Part shown: positions 26,382 to 35,867 of the stretch, piece after piece | Layout: the number at the start of each line of letters is the position of its first letter | Numbering within the stretch: the first letter of the stretch is position 1 | Origin: Bombiscardovia coagulans | GTDB taxonomy: Bacteria > Actinomycetota > Actinomycetes > Actinomycetales > Bifidobacteriaceae | Assembly: GCF_002259585.1 (NCBI RefSeq) | Contig: NZ_MWWS01000004.1 | Span: 558,001 to 622,000 of the forward strand | Direction: 5' to 3' | Length of the DNA stretch: 64,000 bases | Made by a program: the position numbers and the translations under genes | The notes under the pieces: model-generated | What the model saw: only the letters and a program-made list of their open reading frames with translations | The model's database searches: none | Told to the model about the DNA's origin: nothing

Positions 26382-27002
26382 TCAACGGGATGCAGCCGCA
26401 GTTGCCACGTGTCTTTCTTGGTCAGACTTCAACCTCTCGATGGTTTCCGGGCTTGTAGAGGGGTTGAGTGCTACCGCACGCCGAACCATAGCAGCCAGCA
26501 CTACAGGAGCTTTTGGCTCTATTTCAACTCCAAGCTTACCTAAATGATCGAGGGTTTGCGCATCGGTATCTGCATTTTCAGCCCCCTCTAAACGCATTTT
26601 CCAGGAAGTCATAGGGTTAGTGAGCGCTGCCGCCCGCACACCCTGATCTGGATCTTTAGTTAACAAACCAGCCAGCCAATTTTTATCATTGGTGTTAGCC
26701 GCTACTGCACGGCGGACAACAGGATCAGGATCCTTTGAAAGTTTGACCAAAATGTTGGGGAAGGGCATGGATTCTGCCAAGTACACCCGATCTTCTACAG
26801 GAGTATGTTCGTTACCAGCAATAGCTTCCAACAAGGCCGTCGCACGCGAAAAAGCAGCATTATCTGCCCTGTCTGGGAGATCACGCCGAGCTAATTGACT
26901 CAAAACTTCAGCATTCGTTGAATGTCGTAAACGCTCGTATGAAACCGTCAGAACTTCTCCCGGCTGATTCTCTTGTGACTGGTCTTCTTCCACATCGCTC
27001 AT
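26382..27002 (-). CDS. LRV/HEAT-like repeat protein
   Basis: The product has 206 residues. After an acidic Gln/Glu-rich N-terminus come repeated two-helix units of about 24 residues. The clearest are FPNILVKLSKDPDPVVRRAVAAN, NWLAGLLTKDPDQGVRAAALTN and VVLAAMVRRAVALNPSTSPET. This pattern matches variant leucine-rich-repeat (LRV) proteins, which are scaffolds without known catalysis. It is monocistronic on the minus strand, just upstream of the rplM promoter. A partner could not be inferred. Confidence 0.65.
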   Translation of the reverse strand: MSDVEEDQSQENQPGEVLTVSYERLRHSTNAEVLSQLARRDLPDRADNAAFSRATALLEAIAGNEHTPVEDRVYLAESMPFPNILVKLSKDPDPVVRRAVAANTNDKNWLAGLLTKDPDQGVRAAALTNPMTSWKMRLEGAENADTDAQTLDHLGKLGVEIEPKAPVVLAAMVRRAVALNPSTSPETIERLKSDQERHVATAAASR

Positions 27003-27251
27003 ACTGTAAGCATATGCAGCACACCCGATTTCAGCTAGGTAGATGACATTGCAACCCGATAATACTGCTGATGGCGTTCACGAGCTATGGCATCTACGCA
27101 ACGAGGCATAGTCCAAACAGTTAGGAGATTGGTATTGAAGAGCCCACTACCTCCCTTCCAGAAAACCGATCTCCTTGCCTCTTACAGCAATCTCGTGACT
27201 GGGAATTACAGTTAGGACTGACGATTTCCAGAACTACTGATTGGAGACAGG

Positions 27252-27914
27252 ATGCATACGCTTCTCAATGCACCTGACCAGCCAGCAATCGGACAGTTTG
27301 AGGAACGTAAGTCAGTGTTCATAGGAGCAGCCTGCCGAATTAACGATCAGTCCCAGGCCTTAGCATTTTTAGAAACCCGCAGACTGGCAGATCCTAAAGC
27401 CAGACATGTGTGCCATTGCGCCATCTGGAAGTCACCGGACTCTAGCAGCAGCAATCAAGGTACCGGCAATCTGAATGAGCACATGAGTGACGATGGTGAA
27501 CCGTCTGGCACAGCCGGAAAGTCCATATTAGAAGTTTTACGCCGTAACGAAATAACGAACTGTATCGTCACTGTAACCCGCTATTTTGGCGGTATTTTGC
27601 TGGGATCTGGTGGTCTTATTCGTGCATACTCTACAGCCGCTTCCCTAGCGTTACAGGCTGCCGACCTAGCTCAGATTGTGCCAGCACAGTGCCTGGCTAT
27701 ACAGGTAGATTACTCTCAATACCAGCGACTGCAACGTCTTATTGCAAGCGTCCACGGGCAGGTGTCCGGTGAAACTTTTACCGATCGTGTGAGTGTACAA
27801 GTCAACATATCAACGGAGCAAGTTCCGGCTTTTATTAGTTCACTCACCAACCTTTTCAATGGGCAGGTCCAGGCCAGCAATATCGGATCAGCAATCTTAC
27901 TTGATCCCTGCTGA
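27252..27914 (+). CDS. YigZ/IMPACT family protein
   Basis: The product has 220 residues. The N-terminal UPF0029/Impact domain (about 10-135) carries the signature SDDGEPSGTAGKSILEVL and RYFGGILLGSGGLIRAYS. A C-terminal alpha/beta domain (about 145-215) follows. The eukaryotic relative IMPACT inhibits GCN2. Bacterial members bind RNA or ribosomes; their reaction is not settled. The start ATG at 27252 follows GGAGACAGG. It converges on glpF across a terminator. Confidence 0.9.
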   Translation: MHTLLNAPDQPAIGQFEERKSVFIGAACRINDQSQALAFLETRRLADPKARHVCHCAIWKSPDSSSSNQGTGNLNEHMSDDGEPSGTAGKSILEVLRRNEITNCIVTVTRYFGGILLGSGGLIRAYSTAASLALQAADLAQIVPAQCLAIQVDYSQYQRLQRLIASVHGQVSGETFTDRVSVQVNISTEQVPAFISSLTNLFNGQVQASNIGSAILLDPC

Positions 27915-27967
27915 CTCTCTCCACACCCAGGCCGTCAGAAAGCACCTAAAGTTCTACCCTTCAGGCA

Positions 27968-28004
27968 ATAAAAAGGGCCGACACCGTTACCCTGATGTCA
28001 GCCC
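27968..28004 (-). terminator. Terminator between glpF and the YigZ gene
   Basis: Stem GGGCTGACA / TGTCGGCCC (minus strand, one mismatch) followed by TTTTTATTG. It lies 28 bases after the glpF stop. The plus-strand gene ends 50 bases away, so it may serve both. Confidence 0.75.
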
Positions 28005-28031
28005 ATATGCACATTGCGCAATATTGCGAAT

Positions 28032-28766
28032 TCACACTGCAAACAGTGACTTGAAAAGGAAAACGCCTATGCTTGCACCCAAGATCGGCGCAAGCACCGG
28101 AATCCAAGCCTCATCCCAACGAGATGAGCCCTTGTGAGCAATGGGTAGAAGCTGGTGAAGTAAGCGAGGCACAAAGTCACGTGCTGGGTTCAAACCGGGT
28201 CCGGTAGGACCACCAAGGGATGTTACTAGTCCCCACACAATGAAACCAACTACAATTGCGGCGGCACCCTTTGACTTTACTCCCCATGGTCCTTCCAAAC
28301 AGCACAGAGCTCCGAGAACCAGCAGCAAGGTACCTACACATTCATTGATAAAGTAATTAACCTTGGAGCCAGCAGCATCTGTTGTTGAAAAAGTAGCAAG
28401 GATTGCGTCCTGCGACTCAGTTTGCTGATAGAAGGGATAGTACGTTGCATAAACGACGAGCTGGCCGACCGCAGCTCCTAACAGTTGCGCGACAATATAC
28501 GGCAGCACCTGTGCCCACGGAAACATGCCGCTGATTGCCTGTCCGATAGTCATTGCTGGATTAATATGGGCTCCAGAAATACCACCGAACATAAGCACTG
28601 GGAACATAACTCCGAAGCCGTATCCCATGGCAATAGTTAACCAACCCGAATGGGAACCTTTGGTACCTTTGAGTTCTACATTAGCTACAGCACCATTTCC
28701 GAAAATCATCAACATAGCTGTTCCCATGAATTCCGCAACCAATTTAGTTATGAAAGCGTAGTCCAT
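28032..28766 (-). CDS. glpF: Glycerol facilitator / aquaglyceroporin (MIP family)
   Basis: Passive channel for glycerol or water in the cytoplasmic membrane. The product has 244 residues and six membrane segments with both half-helix motifs: SGAHINPAMTIGQ (NPA at 69-71) and GPGLNPARDFVPR. The Asp after the second NPAR is typical of glyceroporins rather than water-only aquaporins. It is preceded by AAGGAAAT and stands alone. No glycerol kinase gene is nearby. Confidence 0.93.
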   Translation of the reverse strand: MDYAFITKLVAEFMGTAMLMIFGNGAVANVELKGTKGSHSGWLTIAMGYGFGVMFPVLMFGGISGAHINPAMTIGQAISGMFPWAQVLPYIVAQLLGAAVGQLVVYATYYPFYQQTESQDAILATFSTTDAAGSKVNYFINECVGTLLLVLGALCCLEGPWGVKSKGAAAIVVGFIVWGLVTSLGGPTGPGLNPARDFVPRLLHQLLPIAHKGSSRWDEAWIPVLAPILGASIGVFLFKSLFAV

Positions 28767-28906
28767 ATTATTTCCTTTACTTCATGCGCATCACTGCCGG
28801 TCATCCAAACTGGCGACGCTGCCAGACGGTTATAAGCAGTATTTTACAATACATATTCTGAGAACAGCACCAATTTTTACAGTAATTTTTCTACCGGCTC
28901 GGCAGC

Positions 28907-28953
28907 AAAAGAGAACCCGAAAACCGCTTACTTCCGACGGTTTTCGGGTTCTC
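28907..28953 (-). terminator. Terminator of the tRNA-Ser gene
   Basis: Sixteen-base stem GAGAACCCGAAAACCG with its complement, followed on the minus strand by TTTTG. It begins 13 bases after the tRNA 3' end. Confidence 0.85.
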
Positions 28954-28965
28954 ATTCTCTACCTG

Positions 28966-29052
28966 CGGAGACGAGGAGATTCGAACTCCTGGACCGTTTG
29001 CACAGTCAACACCTTAGCAGGGTGCCCCTTTCGGCCACTCAGGCACGTCTCC
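28966..29052 (-). tRNA. tRNA-Ser (anticodon GCT)
   Basis: An 87-base cloverleaf with a long variable arm (GTTGACTGTGCAAAC), as expected for serine. Acceptor GGAGACG pairs with CGTCTCC and the discriminator is G. The anticodon loop CTGCTAA sits between CACC and GGTG and reads GCT. The T loop TTCGAAT is present. CCA is not encoded. Confidence 0.95.
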
Positions 29053-29230
29053 ACTCTCGTACGAACAGATAATCCGCTCGAGAGTTCAATCATTTAGTGT
29101 ATCACCTCAGCAAGATCAGACGCGCCGAGAGCCGGATCAGCCATCCAGACATAGTCTCCTCGTTATGTAGACCTGTTCCTACAACATCGATGTCCGGGCG
29201 AATACCTCAAACAGACGCTAGGATAGGAAT

Positions 29231-30505
29231 ATGAGTACAGCACCAAGGTTAGCGGCCGCCAAGCGCGACTGGGGAAGCGACGAGACAGACTGTACTGTGC
29301 TCCATATTGACATGGACGCCTTCTACGCTTCTTGTGAGGTCGCCCGTCACCCAGAACTCAAAGGCCAACCACTCATCATCGGAACAGGACCACGATCCGT
29401 GGTATCTGCTGCCTCCTATGAAGCTAGACAATTTGGCATTAATTCAGCTATGCCAGTTTCACGAGCCCAGCGCCTGTGCCCGCAAGGCATCTTTTTACCT
29501 GTTGACATACGTTATTATCGCACTATTTCCTCGCGCATATTCTCTACTGTCTTTGCTCGCATCACTAACCAAATTGAGCAAGTATCTGTAGATGAATGCT
29601 ACATGGACGTTTCCGGAACTTTACGACAGTGGAAGCGGCCTAGCAACATCGCACGGTGGATAAGGGAACAAGTAGCTTCAGGCTTTCACGTAACTTGTTC
29701 TGTGGGAATAGCTTCCAATAAACTCATTGCTAAAATGGCTTCTACCAACGCTAAACCAGACGGAATGCTGCTCATACCCAAAACTCAGCAGGCTCAGTTT
29801 GTTCAACTTATGCCCTTACGCAGTATACCCGGCATTGGTCAGTCCTTAGAAAAACGGCTCAAAGCTTGGGGTATTGATGATGTTGCCACACTTAGCCGGT
29901 GTTCAGAAGAAGAACTGTTTCAGGCTACAGGATCACACATCAGCGCACACGGACTATTCCTAGCTTCCCACGGCCTAGATGAACTTCCACTACAAACGCA
30001 TAGCCAAGAAAAATCAATAGGAGCGGAACGCACTTTCCTTCATGACACTACATCCTTATCCAACGTTTCCGGCCTTCTACGTCAATGCAGCGACGAGGTA
30101 GCCACTTCCCTGCGCAAACGTCAGTTATTAGCCCGAACCATAACAGTAAAACTCCGTTTTGAAGACCTACACTACGCCACCAAGTCTCACACGTTACAAA
30201 AACCAGTGAACTCTGCTGCTGACATCTATCCTGAAGCTCTCAGATTATTACATTCAATGCTTGACTTAGACGAAACGCAGATCAACAGAGGGGAATTACC
30301 TCGACTCATTCGACTAGCGGGAATCAGCACTTCAGGATTAAGCAAGGTGCAAGATACTCTTATTCAGCCATCTCTTGATGACATTCTCCAAGAGGAGCAG
30401 CCCGAGACAGAACATGCTCAACGCTCACAGCTAGCACACGCTGAACGGATTTTGGACTCTATCCGCGGTCGTTACGGAAAAGACTCGGTCAAGCTAGGAC
30501 TATGA
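29231..30505 (+). CDS. dinB: DNA polymerase IV (Y family)
   Basis: Error-prone translesion polymerase. The product has 424 residues. The palm motifs are HIDMDAFYASCE (about 25-36, catalytic Asp) and VSVDECYMDVSG (acidic pair near 121-122). The fingers carry SYEARQFGINSAMP and the thumb HhH motif is SIPGIGQSLEKRLKAWGI. The little-finger domain covers about 250-370. No classical SOS box was seen upstream. It converges on the ferredoxin gene with 13 bases between stops. Confidence 0.95.
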   Translation: MSTAPRLAAAKRDWGSDETDCTVLHIDMDAFYASCEVARHPELKGQPLIIGTGPRSVVSAASYEARQFGINSAMPVSRAQRLCPQGIFLPVDIRYYRTISSRIFSTVFARITNQIEQVSVDECYMDVSGTLRQWKRPSNIARWIREQVASGFHVTCSVGIASNKLIAKMASTNAKPDGMLLIPKTQQAQFVQLMPLRSIPGIGQSLEKRLKAWGIDDVATLSRCSEEELFQATGSHISAHGLFLASHGLDELPLQTHSQEKSIGAERTFLHDTTSLSNVSGLLRQCSDEVATSLRKRQLLARTITVKLRFEDLHYATKSHTLQKPVNSAADIYPEALRLLHSMLDLDETQINRGELPRLIRLAGISTSGLSKVQDTLIQPSLDDILQEEQPETEHAQRSQLAHAERILDSIRGRYGKDSVKLGL

Positions 30506-30518
30506 TTCCCGCCCTACA

Positions 30519-30836
30519 CTAACGTTGTTTGGGGAGAGCTAGGACCCGAGGATGGTCATGATCGTATGGGCCTTGCGCTTGAGCCCCACCAGCATCCCCC
30601 ACTTCATCGAAGAATTCAACTGAAGCATCCTTATACCAAGCCCAATCGTCGGGTAAGTCATCTTCATAGAAGATAGCTTCTACAGGGCAAACCGGCTCAC
30701 AAGCTCCACAGTCTACACACTCATTGGGGTTGATATACAAGTTTCGAGGACCCTCATAAATGCAATCAACTGGGCACTCATCTACGCATGCCTTGTCCTT
30801 GACATCAACACAGGGCTGTGCAATTACATACGTCAC
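30519..30836 (-). CDS. fdxA: 7Fe ferredoxin (3Fe-4S / 4Fe-4S)
   Basis: Small electron carrier of 105 residues. Cysteines are arranged CVDVKDKACVDECPVDC for the first cluster (Cys-x7-Cys-x3-Cys), and CVDCGACEPVCP for the [4Fe-4S] cluster. The actinobacterial-type C-terminal extension (FYEDDLPDDWAWYKDA) is present. It is monocistronic. The redox partner is not identified here. Confidence 0.92.
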   Translation of the reverse strand: MTYVIAQPCVDVKDKACVDECPVDCIYEGPRNLYINPNECVDCGACEPVCPVEAIFYEDDLPDDWAWYKDASVEFFDEVGDAGGAQAQGPYDHDHPRVLALPKQR

Positions 30837-31046
30837 GATTAGGCCTCCCTCATAAGTACCATCAGCCTACTGCCAAGAGGGGACTCACTGTAAACCGAGA
30901 ACCTGGTTTTACAAGTACTACAGCTTTTATCATTATTCCTTTTCGGTACTGCTATGATTCCTCACACAATAAGAGTTTTAGCTGTTGTGACCCCTACCGA
31001 AGACACCCTTGTCTGAATAAATAGTTTCCATTCACAAGACTAGGTT

Positions 31047-31697
31047 TCAGTAAACCGGTCTTGTCTCACCTTGCGTTTGGGGATCAGCCAAACCTATACT
31101 GTCCTTGCTGTATAAGTCAGGATCTTTTACCATACGAATTACCAAATCAGCCACACTCTTACGAGAGACTGACACCCCCAAGTAGGGCTCATACCGGGTG
31201 GTAACCTGGTATTTCACTTCATCTCTGTCATTGAGCCAAGGCAGGCGCAAAGTAGTATAGTCAAGTCCTGACTCATTGAGCAGACGGTCAGAATTGATAG
31301 CAGCTGGTAGTCCCCAAGCAACTTGTTTCTTGTTCCAGGCACCGAACTCTCCTGGAACTTCATCATAGAGGCCCAAAATATTGGTAAACACTACCCTGTT
31401 CACCTGATTGGACCGCATGGCCTTAATAACATTGGTAGTCATGGCATTGTCTTGGTCGTGGTCAACCACTGCAACAAATACCATATCTTGCCCAACCATG
31501 GCCTGTTGAACCGAAGTAGCATCCTCTATATCCACATCTATCAGGGTTACTCTTGGGTTGTCAGACAGGGTAGATAACCGTTGAGGCTCTCGCAGCCCCA
31601 AGGTTAAGTGAACACTTCGCAGGGAATCATCTTGCAGGATCCCATCTTCAACGAGACGTGCAATTTGCCCATTGGCCGCCAATATTAGCAAATTCAT
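31047..31697 (-). CDS. NAD(P)-binding oxidoreductase (atypical SDR, NmrA-like)
   Basis: The product has 216 residues. The Rossmann start MNLLILAANGQIARLVEDGIL replaces the usual GxxGxxG with AANGQIAR. The acidic/Arg cofactor-selecting region (LGLREPQRL) and later VDIEDATSVQQAMVGQDMVFV follow. No classical YxxxK active site is evident, as in regulatory or quinone-reductase-like members. It lies 30 bases behind a TetR gene, so the pair is probably one self-regulated unit. The substrate is unknown. Confidence 0.75.
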   Translation of the reverse strand: MNLLILAANGQIARLVEDGILQDDSLRSVHLTLGLREPQRLSTLSDNPRVTLIDVDIEDATSVQQAMVGQDMVFVAVVDHDQDNAMTTNVIKAMRSNQVNRVVFTNILGLYDEVPGEFGAWNKKQVAWGLPAAINSDRLLNESGLDYTTLRLPWLNDRDEVKYQVTTRYEPYLGVSVSRKSVADLVIRMVKDPDLYSKDSIGLADPQTQGETRPVY

Positions 31698-31727
31698 CCT
31701 AGCTCCTTTCTACGTAGTTCAATTGCA

Positions 31728-32357
31728 TTACGAACAACTATGAGACTTGAAGGCCTTTACGTATGGGGGCGCAACCACATATGGTTCAAGCACACTAGGG
31801 AGAAAGTCACGACAGACGTGTTGTATGTTTTTCACAGGCTGGAAGTTTTCCCCTAAAATCGTCCAGGTCAGCACAGCGCCATACAGTTGGGTCATCGATA
31901 GTTCCGCAAGCTCTTGTACTGGTGTTGCCTTTTTCAAAGAGCCGGAGGCAATGAGCTTTTCTAAAAGGCTGGTTATATTGGACACATCTTGGTCCCACTT
32001 ACCTGTATTGCCAGCTGCGGATGAAATATATCTGACCCACTGCCTAGCCAGACCTATACCCGCATCCTTGATGACTTGCATGTACTCAGTCAGATACTGA
32101 CCCATAGCTTCAACAGGTGCCTTACTCGCGTATGTGTCTGTGATGTCAGTAACCTGACGAAAATGCTGCTGACTGAGTGCCGTAATCAACGCAGCTTTAC
32201 TCTCGTAATAGTTGTAAAAAGTGCCTTTAGCAATACCACAGGCCGCTACAATTTGATCAACTGAAACCTCTTCATAACCGTGTTCAGCAATCATCCTGTC
32301 AGCAATAGACAAAAGCCTTGATCGCGTCTGATGAATCTTATCTTCCCGCTTCCCCAC
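31728..32357 (-). CDS. TetR-family transcriptional regulator
   Basis: The product has 209 residues. The N-terminal HTH (about 8-58) reads TRSRLLSIADRMIAEHGYEEVSVDQIVAACGIAKGTFYNYYESKAALI (segments), the standard TetR pattern. The GTG at 32357 was chosen because AAGGAGG lies six bases upstream; the longer frame starting at 32384 would include that site. A perfect palindrome at 32395-32409 lies just upstream, so autorepression together with the downstream oxidoreductase gene is likely. The ligand is unknown. Confidence 0.88.
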   Translation of the reverse strand: MGKREDKIHQTRSRLLSIADRMIAEHGYEEVSVDQIVAACGIAKGTFYNYYESKAALITALSQQHFRQVTDITDTYASKAPVEAMGQYLTEYMQVIKDAGIGLARQWVRYISSAAGNTGKWDQDVSNITSLLEKLIASGSLKKATPVQELAELSMTQLYGAVLTWTILGENFQPVKNIQHVCRDFLPSVLEPYVVAPPYVKAFKSHSCS

Positions 32358-32394
32358 ACCAGGCCTCCTTGCAACGTTCAGCACTTTTCAAAAT

Positions 32395-32409
32395 ATGACT
32401 ATCAGTCAT
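32395..32409. promoter_or_regulatory. Palindromic operator upstream of the TetR gene
   Basis: ATGACT-ATC-AGTCAT, a perfect six-base inverted repeat with a three-base centre. The form is typical of TetR-family operators. It lies 38 bases before the GTG start and beside an AT-rich promoter-like stretch (TGTATATAAAAA on the minus strand). Confidence 0.65.
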
Positions 32410-32641
32410 TTTTATATACAGTGTAGCACTTTTACTAACAGCAGCAACATATGCGACACTAAGAATGTCGGCTACATTGCACCACTATTGAAGGGCAGAT
32501 TTTCCATTAGACTCACTTGAGAACACAAACAAAAACAACAGTGAATAGGTTAATGTTGCGCTGGACCCAAGCAATCAAAGTGCCCTTACCACTACCTCAA
32601 ACACTTGTGATGCTACTCGAAGGAACATTACAGGCAAGACC

Positions 32642-34144
32642 CTAGGCAGAAACAGTGTCAGCCGAGAGTTCCTCCCCCAACCTTGAATGACGGTAAGAAT
32701 ACCCAAAATACACGCAGAAGCCTATACCAAGCCAGACAAGGAAACGGACCCAAGTCAGCACTGTTAGGTTGAGCATCAACCAGAAGCACGCCAAAGCAAT
32801 AAGTATAGGAATCCATGGGTTACCAGGGATCTTAAAAGACCGATCCAAGTCAGGTCTTTTCTTGCGCATAATCGGGATAGCAATAGCAACCAACGTAAAA
32901 GCGGACAGAGTACCAATGTTAACCATGTCTGAAAGCACATCAATATTACAACATGCAGCTACCAGAGCAACCACAATTCCCGTTATGACCTGAATGCGCA
33001 CAGGGGTACCATGCTTTCCAGTTTTCGATAGACTGCGCGGCAAGAGACCATCTCGGCTGAGCGCAAAAATAACACGAGTTAAGCCCAGCAACAAGACCAT
33101 AACTACAGTGGTAAGGCCTATGACAATGCCAAAAGAAATCACGGTAGCAGCCCAGGTAGCACCCGCTAATTCGAACCCAGTTGCTAACGAAGGACTTGGT
33201 ATCTTAGCTAAATCTTTATAAGAAACCATACCAGTAGTTACGATAGCCACCAAGACATAAAGAACTACTACTATAGCCATGCCAAAGAAGATGCCTCTCG
33301 GCACAGTTTTACGAGGATCCTTAGCCTCCTCACAGGTTGTGGCGACAACATCGAAACCCAAAAAAGCAAAAAAGACCAGGGCTGCACCAGATAAGATACC
33401 GGGGACACCATAGACACTTGGGCTCATACCTGTTGCCCATTGCCAGAGAGGTTGAGCCATTGCAGAAGAAACCGCAGCACCACTGACTTCTGAAGCCGGC
33501 TGAGAAGGTGGAATGAAGGGATGATAGTTCTCGACCTTGATATAGAAGAATCCGACCACAATAACAAACAAAACAATGCCAATTTTAAGCACTGTCAGCA
33601 CTCCGTCGAATCGAGCAGAAATCTTGGTTCCGAGGGCCAGCAGAACAGTAAAAACAGCAACAATAACCAAGGGCGCAATATCGATAGATACCGAACCAAA
33701 ATTCATTACCGTACTGAAGTTTTTGCCACCCATAAGATGCACAAAATCATTCAGATAGACACCCCAGTATTTTGCAATAACCGAACTGGCCATTAACATC
33801 TCCAGGATTAAATCCCAACCGATAACCCAGGCCGCAATTTCGCCGATTGTAGTGTAAGTAAAGGTGTAGGCGGAACCAGACACGGGAAGCATCGAAGCGA
33901 ACTCCGCATAGCACATAACCGCAGCACCACAGACGACACCTGCAATAATAAAACTGATAATGACTGCTGGCCCTGCATAAAAGGCGGCTGCTTGGGCGCC
34001 GATCGAAAAGATTCCTGCACCTACTGCTACAGCAACTCCCATTACCGCCAAATCCCAAGTATTCAAACTGCGCTGTAAACTGTGTCCTTCTTCGCTCGTT
34101 TCGGCGAGCGTCTGCTCCACCGATTTTGTTCGAAACACGCGCAT
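32642..34144 (-). CDS. Amino acid permease, cationic amino acid transporter type (APC superfamily)
   Basis: Cytoplasmic-membrane transporter of 500 residues with about 12-14 hydrophobic segments. TM1 contains the APC substrate loop VGAGIFSIGAQAA. FFAFLGFDVVATTCEEAKDPRKTVPRG is the CAT/YfnA signature between TM6 and TM7. TRVIFALSRDGLLPRSLSKTGKHGTPV follows. Basic or branched amino acids are the likely substrates by family. It is monocistronic and reads from ATG behind GGGGG. Confidence 0.9.
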   Translation of the reverse strand: MRVFRTKSVEQTLAETSEEGHSLQRSLNTWDLAVMGVAVAVGAGIFSIGAQAAAFYAGPAVIISFIIAGVVCGAAVMCYAEFASMLPVSGSAYTFTYTTIGEIAAWVIGWDLILEMLMASSVIAKYWGVYLNDFVHLMGGKNFSTVMNFGSVSIDIAPLVIVAVFTVLLALGTKISARFDGVLTVLKIGIVLFVIVVGFFYIKVENYHPFIPPSQPASEVSGAAVSSAMAQPLWQWATGMSPSVYGVPGILSGAALVFFAFLGFDVVATTCEEAKDPRKTVPRGIFFGMAIVVVLYVLVAIVTTGMVSYKDLAKIPSPSLATGFELAGATWAATVISFGIVIGLTTVVMVLLLGLTRVIFALSRDGLLPRSLSKTGKHGTPVRIQVITGIVVALVAACCNIDVLSDMVNIGTLSAFTLVAIAIPIMRKKRPDLDRSFKIPGNPWIPILIALACFWLMLNLTVLTWVRFLVWLGIGFCVYFGYSYRHSRLGEELSADTVSA

Positions 34145-34232
34145 AGAGAAACCCCCGATTCCATGTGGCTAGTTATCAACACTGGAAAACTGTAATCCTA
34201 GAACCACGCTTTTTCTACTTAAAAAGCCACTT

Positions 34233-35501
34233 TCATCTTTGAGCTATGACGACCGGTTCAGGAATGATACGTATACCAAAAGTCTTCTCAACGCCATCTT
34301 GAATTGTTCGCGCTAAGTCGTATACATGCTGAGCAGTGGCTCCACCACGATTAGTCAAAGCAAGAGTATGTACACTGGAGAGAGCAGCCATAGAATTTTC
34401 CAAATGGAATCCCTTGTGAAAACCTGCATGGTCAATCAGCCAAGCTGCTGAAGTCTTAACTGTCCCACTAGGCCTCCCCTGATACAGTACCTGGTATTGA
34501 GGTGCTTGTGGTGGAAGCTGAGCAGCTTTCTTTTGGTCAAGAACAGGGTTCATAAAGAAAGAACCACACGAATGCCGGTTGGTACGTATGTCACATTCAG
34601 TCGTTCCGCCTGATTGCTGAATCACAGACATGTGCAGAGCTTCAGTCGCAGCTTGTATGTTAGAAGTCTCACGAGTACCTTTCATCCAGGACAGCTGATA
34701 GCGTCCAGGGTCTTCCAGCATTCCCTTGCGTGCCCTAATTGCTAGCACAGCATCGCGTATTTGCTCAATTGGCATCAGATTACCGGTCTCAACTTGTAAG
34801 GCTTGAGCAAGTTGATCAGAATCTACTCGACTGGTGTGACTATGCCGCAGCACCAGAGTAACTGAGAGCACGATATATCGAGGAGTCGGAAAGAACTCCA
34901 CACCAGGAACACCAGGCGCCCTATACATAGTTGCCTTCAATGCTGATGTCCGGTAACCAAAGGACATCTGACGAGCATTGAGTTCTTGAACAACTTTGAG
35001 CTGTCGGTCCCATACTTCAACTGTATCTACTGACTGACCGACTTCCTGCCCGTATGCTCCAATATTTTGCACGACAGATGCGCCGACAGTTCCAGGAATT
35101 CCAGACAGCCCCTCTATTCCAGATAGTCCCATGCGTACACAGTAGTTGACTAGGTCATCCCAATGAGTACCAGCGGTAGCTGCAACATGCACACTACGGT
35201 CTTGACCTTCAACCGGCGCCGCTTCATCGAGGACGTTAATCTCACGCCTCGCGTCACGAACCACGAGTCCAGAAAATGCTTCGTCGGCAGCGAGGATATT
35301 GGAACCGCCTCCGATAACACATAAGGGCTGGCCTTGAGCATCGGCCCCCTCGACTGCCTCGATCAAACCAACCCGGTCTGTAGGGCAAAGAAAAGACTCG
35401 ATTTGACCGCCAACGCCCATGGTGGTCAAATCCGCAAAAGAAGGCGCTTGCACTGTGTCTTGCCTGGGTTGCAACATAGAGATTATCGTATCTTCTACCA
35501 T
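34233..35501 (-). CDS. murB: UDP-N-acetylenolpyruvoylglucosamine reductase
   Basis: FAD/NADPH enzyme that makes UDP-MurNAc in peptidoglycan synthesis. The product has 422 residues, longer than typical (about 300-350) through loop insertions. It has TTMGVGGQIESFL, the FAD site GGGSNILAADE, the substrate region GLSGIEGLSGIPGTVGASVVQNIGAYGQEV, the proton-donor Ser motif SCGSFFMNPV and a C-terminal Glu in IIPEPVV. It is a type I enzyme. rpmG lies upstream behind a terminator. Confidence 0.95.
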   Translation of the reverse strand: MVEDTIISMLQPRQDTVQAPSFADLTTMGVGGQIESFLCPTDRVGLIEAVEGADAQGQPLCVIGGGSNILAADEAFSGLVVRDARREINVLDEAAPVEGQDRSVHVAATAGTHWDDLVNYCVRMGLSGIEGLSGIPGTVGASVVQNIGAYGQEVGQSVDTVEVWDRQLKVVQELNARQMSFGYRTSALKATMYRAPGVPGVEFFPTPRYIVLSVTLVLRHSHTSRVDSDQLAQALQVETGNLMPIEQIRDAVLAIRARKGMLEDPGRYQLSWMKGTRETSNIQAATEALHMSVIQQSGGTTECDIRTNRHSCGSFFMNPVLDQKKAAQLPPQAPQYQVLYQGRPSGTVKTSAAWLIDHAGFHKGFHLENSMAALSSVHTLALTNRGGATAQHVYDLARTIQDGVEKTFGIRIIPEPVVIAQR

Positions 35502-35526
35502 GGTCCTGTAGGAGTCATCGGGAAAT

Positions 35527-35557
35527 AAAAAAGACCTGGCACACAGCCAGGTCTTTA
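35527..35557. terminator. Terminator after rpmG
   Basis: Perfect stem AAGACCTGGC / GCCAGGTCTT with a short loop, flanked by T runs. On the minus strand it is followed by TTTTTTATTT. It starts 20 bases after the rpmG stop and lies 26 bases before the murB start. Confidence 0.85.
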
Positions 35558-35576
35558 AGCATTCGTAATGGTGTAC

Positions 35577-35744
35577 TCAGCGAGTCTCACGATGCAGGGT
35601 GTGCTTGCCGCAGCGAGAGCAGAACTTCTTCAGCTCGAGGCGGTCAGGAGTGTTACGACGATTCTTGGTCGTAATGTAGTTGCGCTCCTTGCATACGGTG
35701 CACGCCAGCGTAATGCCAGGGCGAATATCTGCGGCTTTTGCCAT
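35577..35744 (-). CDS. rpmG: 50S ribosomal protein L33
   Basis: Short 55-residue ribosomal protein. It starts [22 protein letters not shown] and ends [17 protein letters not shown]. Two CxxC pairs (CTVC and CSRC) mark the zinc-binding form. The start is the ATG at 35744. It is followed by a strong terminator, and tRNA genes lie directly upstream, so it may be on the tRNA transcript. Confidence 0.96.
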   Translation of the reverse strand: MAKAADIRPGITLACTVCKERNYITTKNRRNTPDRLELKKFCSRCGKHTLHRETR

Positions 35745-35789
35745 GGTTCACCTCTATAGTCTTTCTTCGCAAACTTATGCTTGCGATCG

Positions 35790-35863
35790 TAGCGAGGAAG
35801 AGACTCGAACTCTTGACCTTACGATTATGAGTCGTACGCTCTAGCCAGCTGAGCTACCCCGCC
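35790..35863 (-). tRNA. tRNA-Met, elongator (anticodon CAT)
   Basis: A 74-base cloverleaf. Acceptor GGCGGGG pairs with CCTCGCT (two G-T), and the discriminator is A. The anticodon loop CTCATAA lies between TACGA and TCGTA. The first acceptor pair is present, unlike initiator tRNA. CCA is not encoded. Confidence 0.93.
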
Positions 35864-35867
35864 AGAG

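Noticed and set aside
29050-29231. SOS box upstream of dinB
   Set aside because: No actinobacterial LexA palindrome found; the region shows only a weak -10-like TAGGAT.
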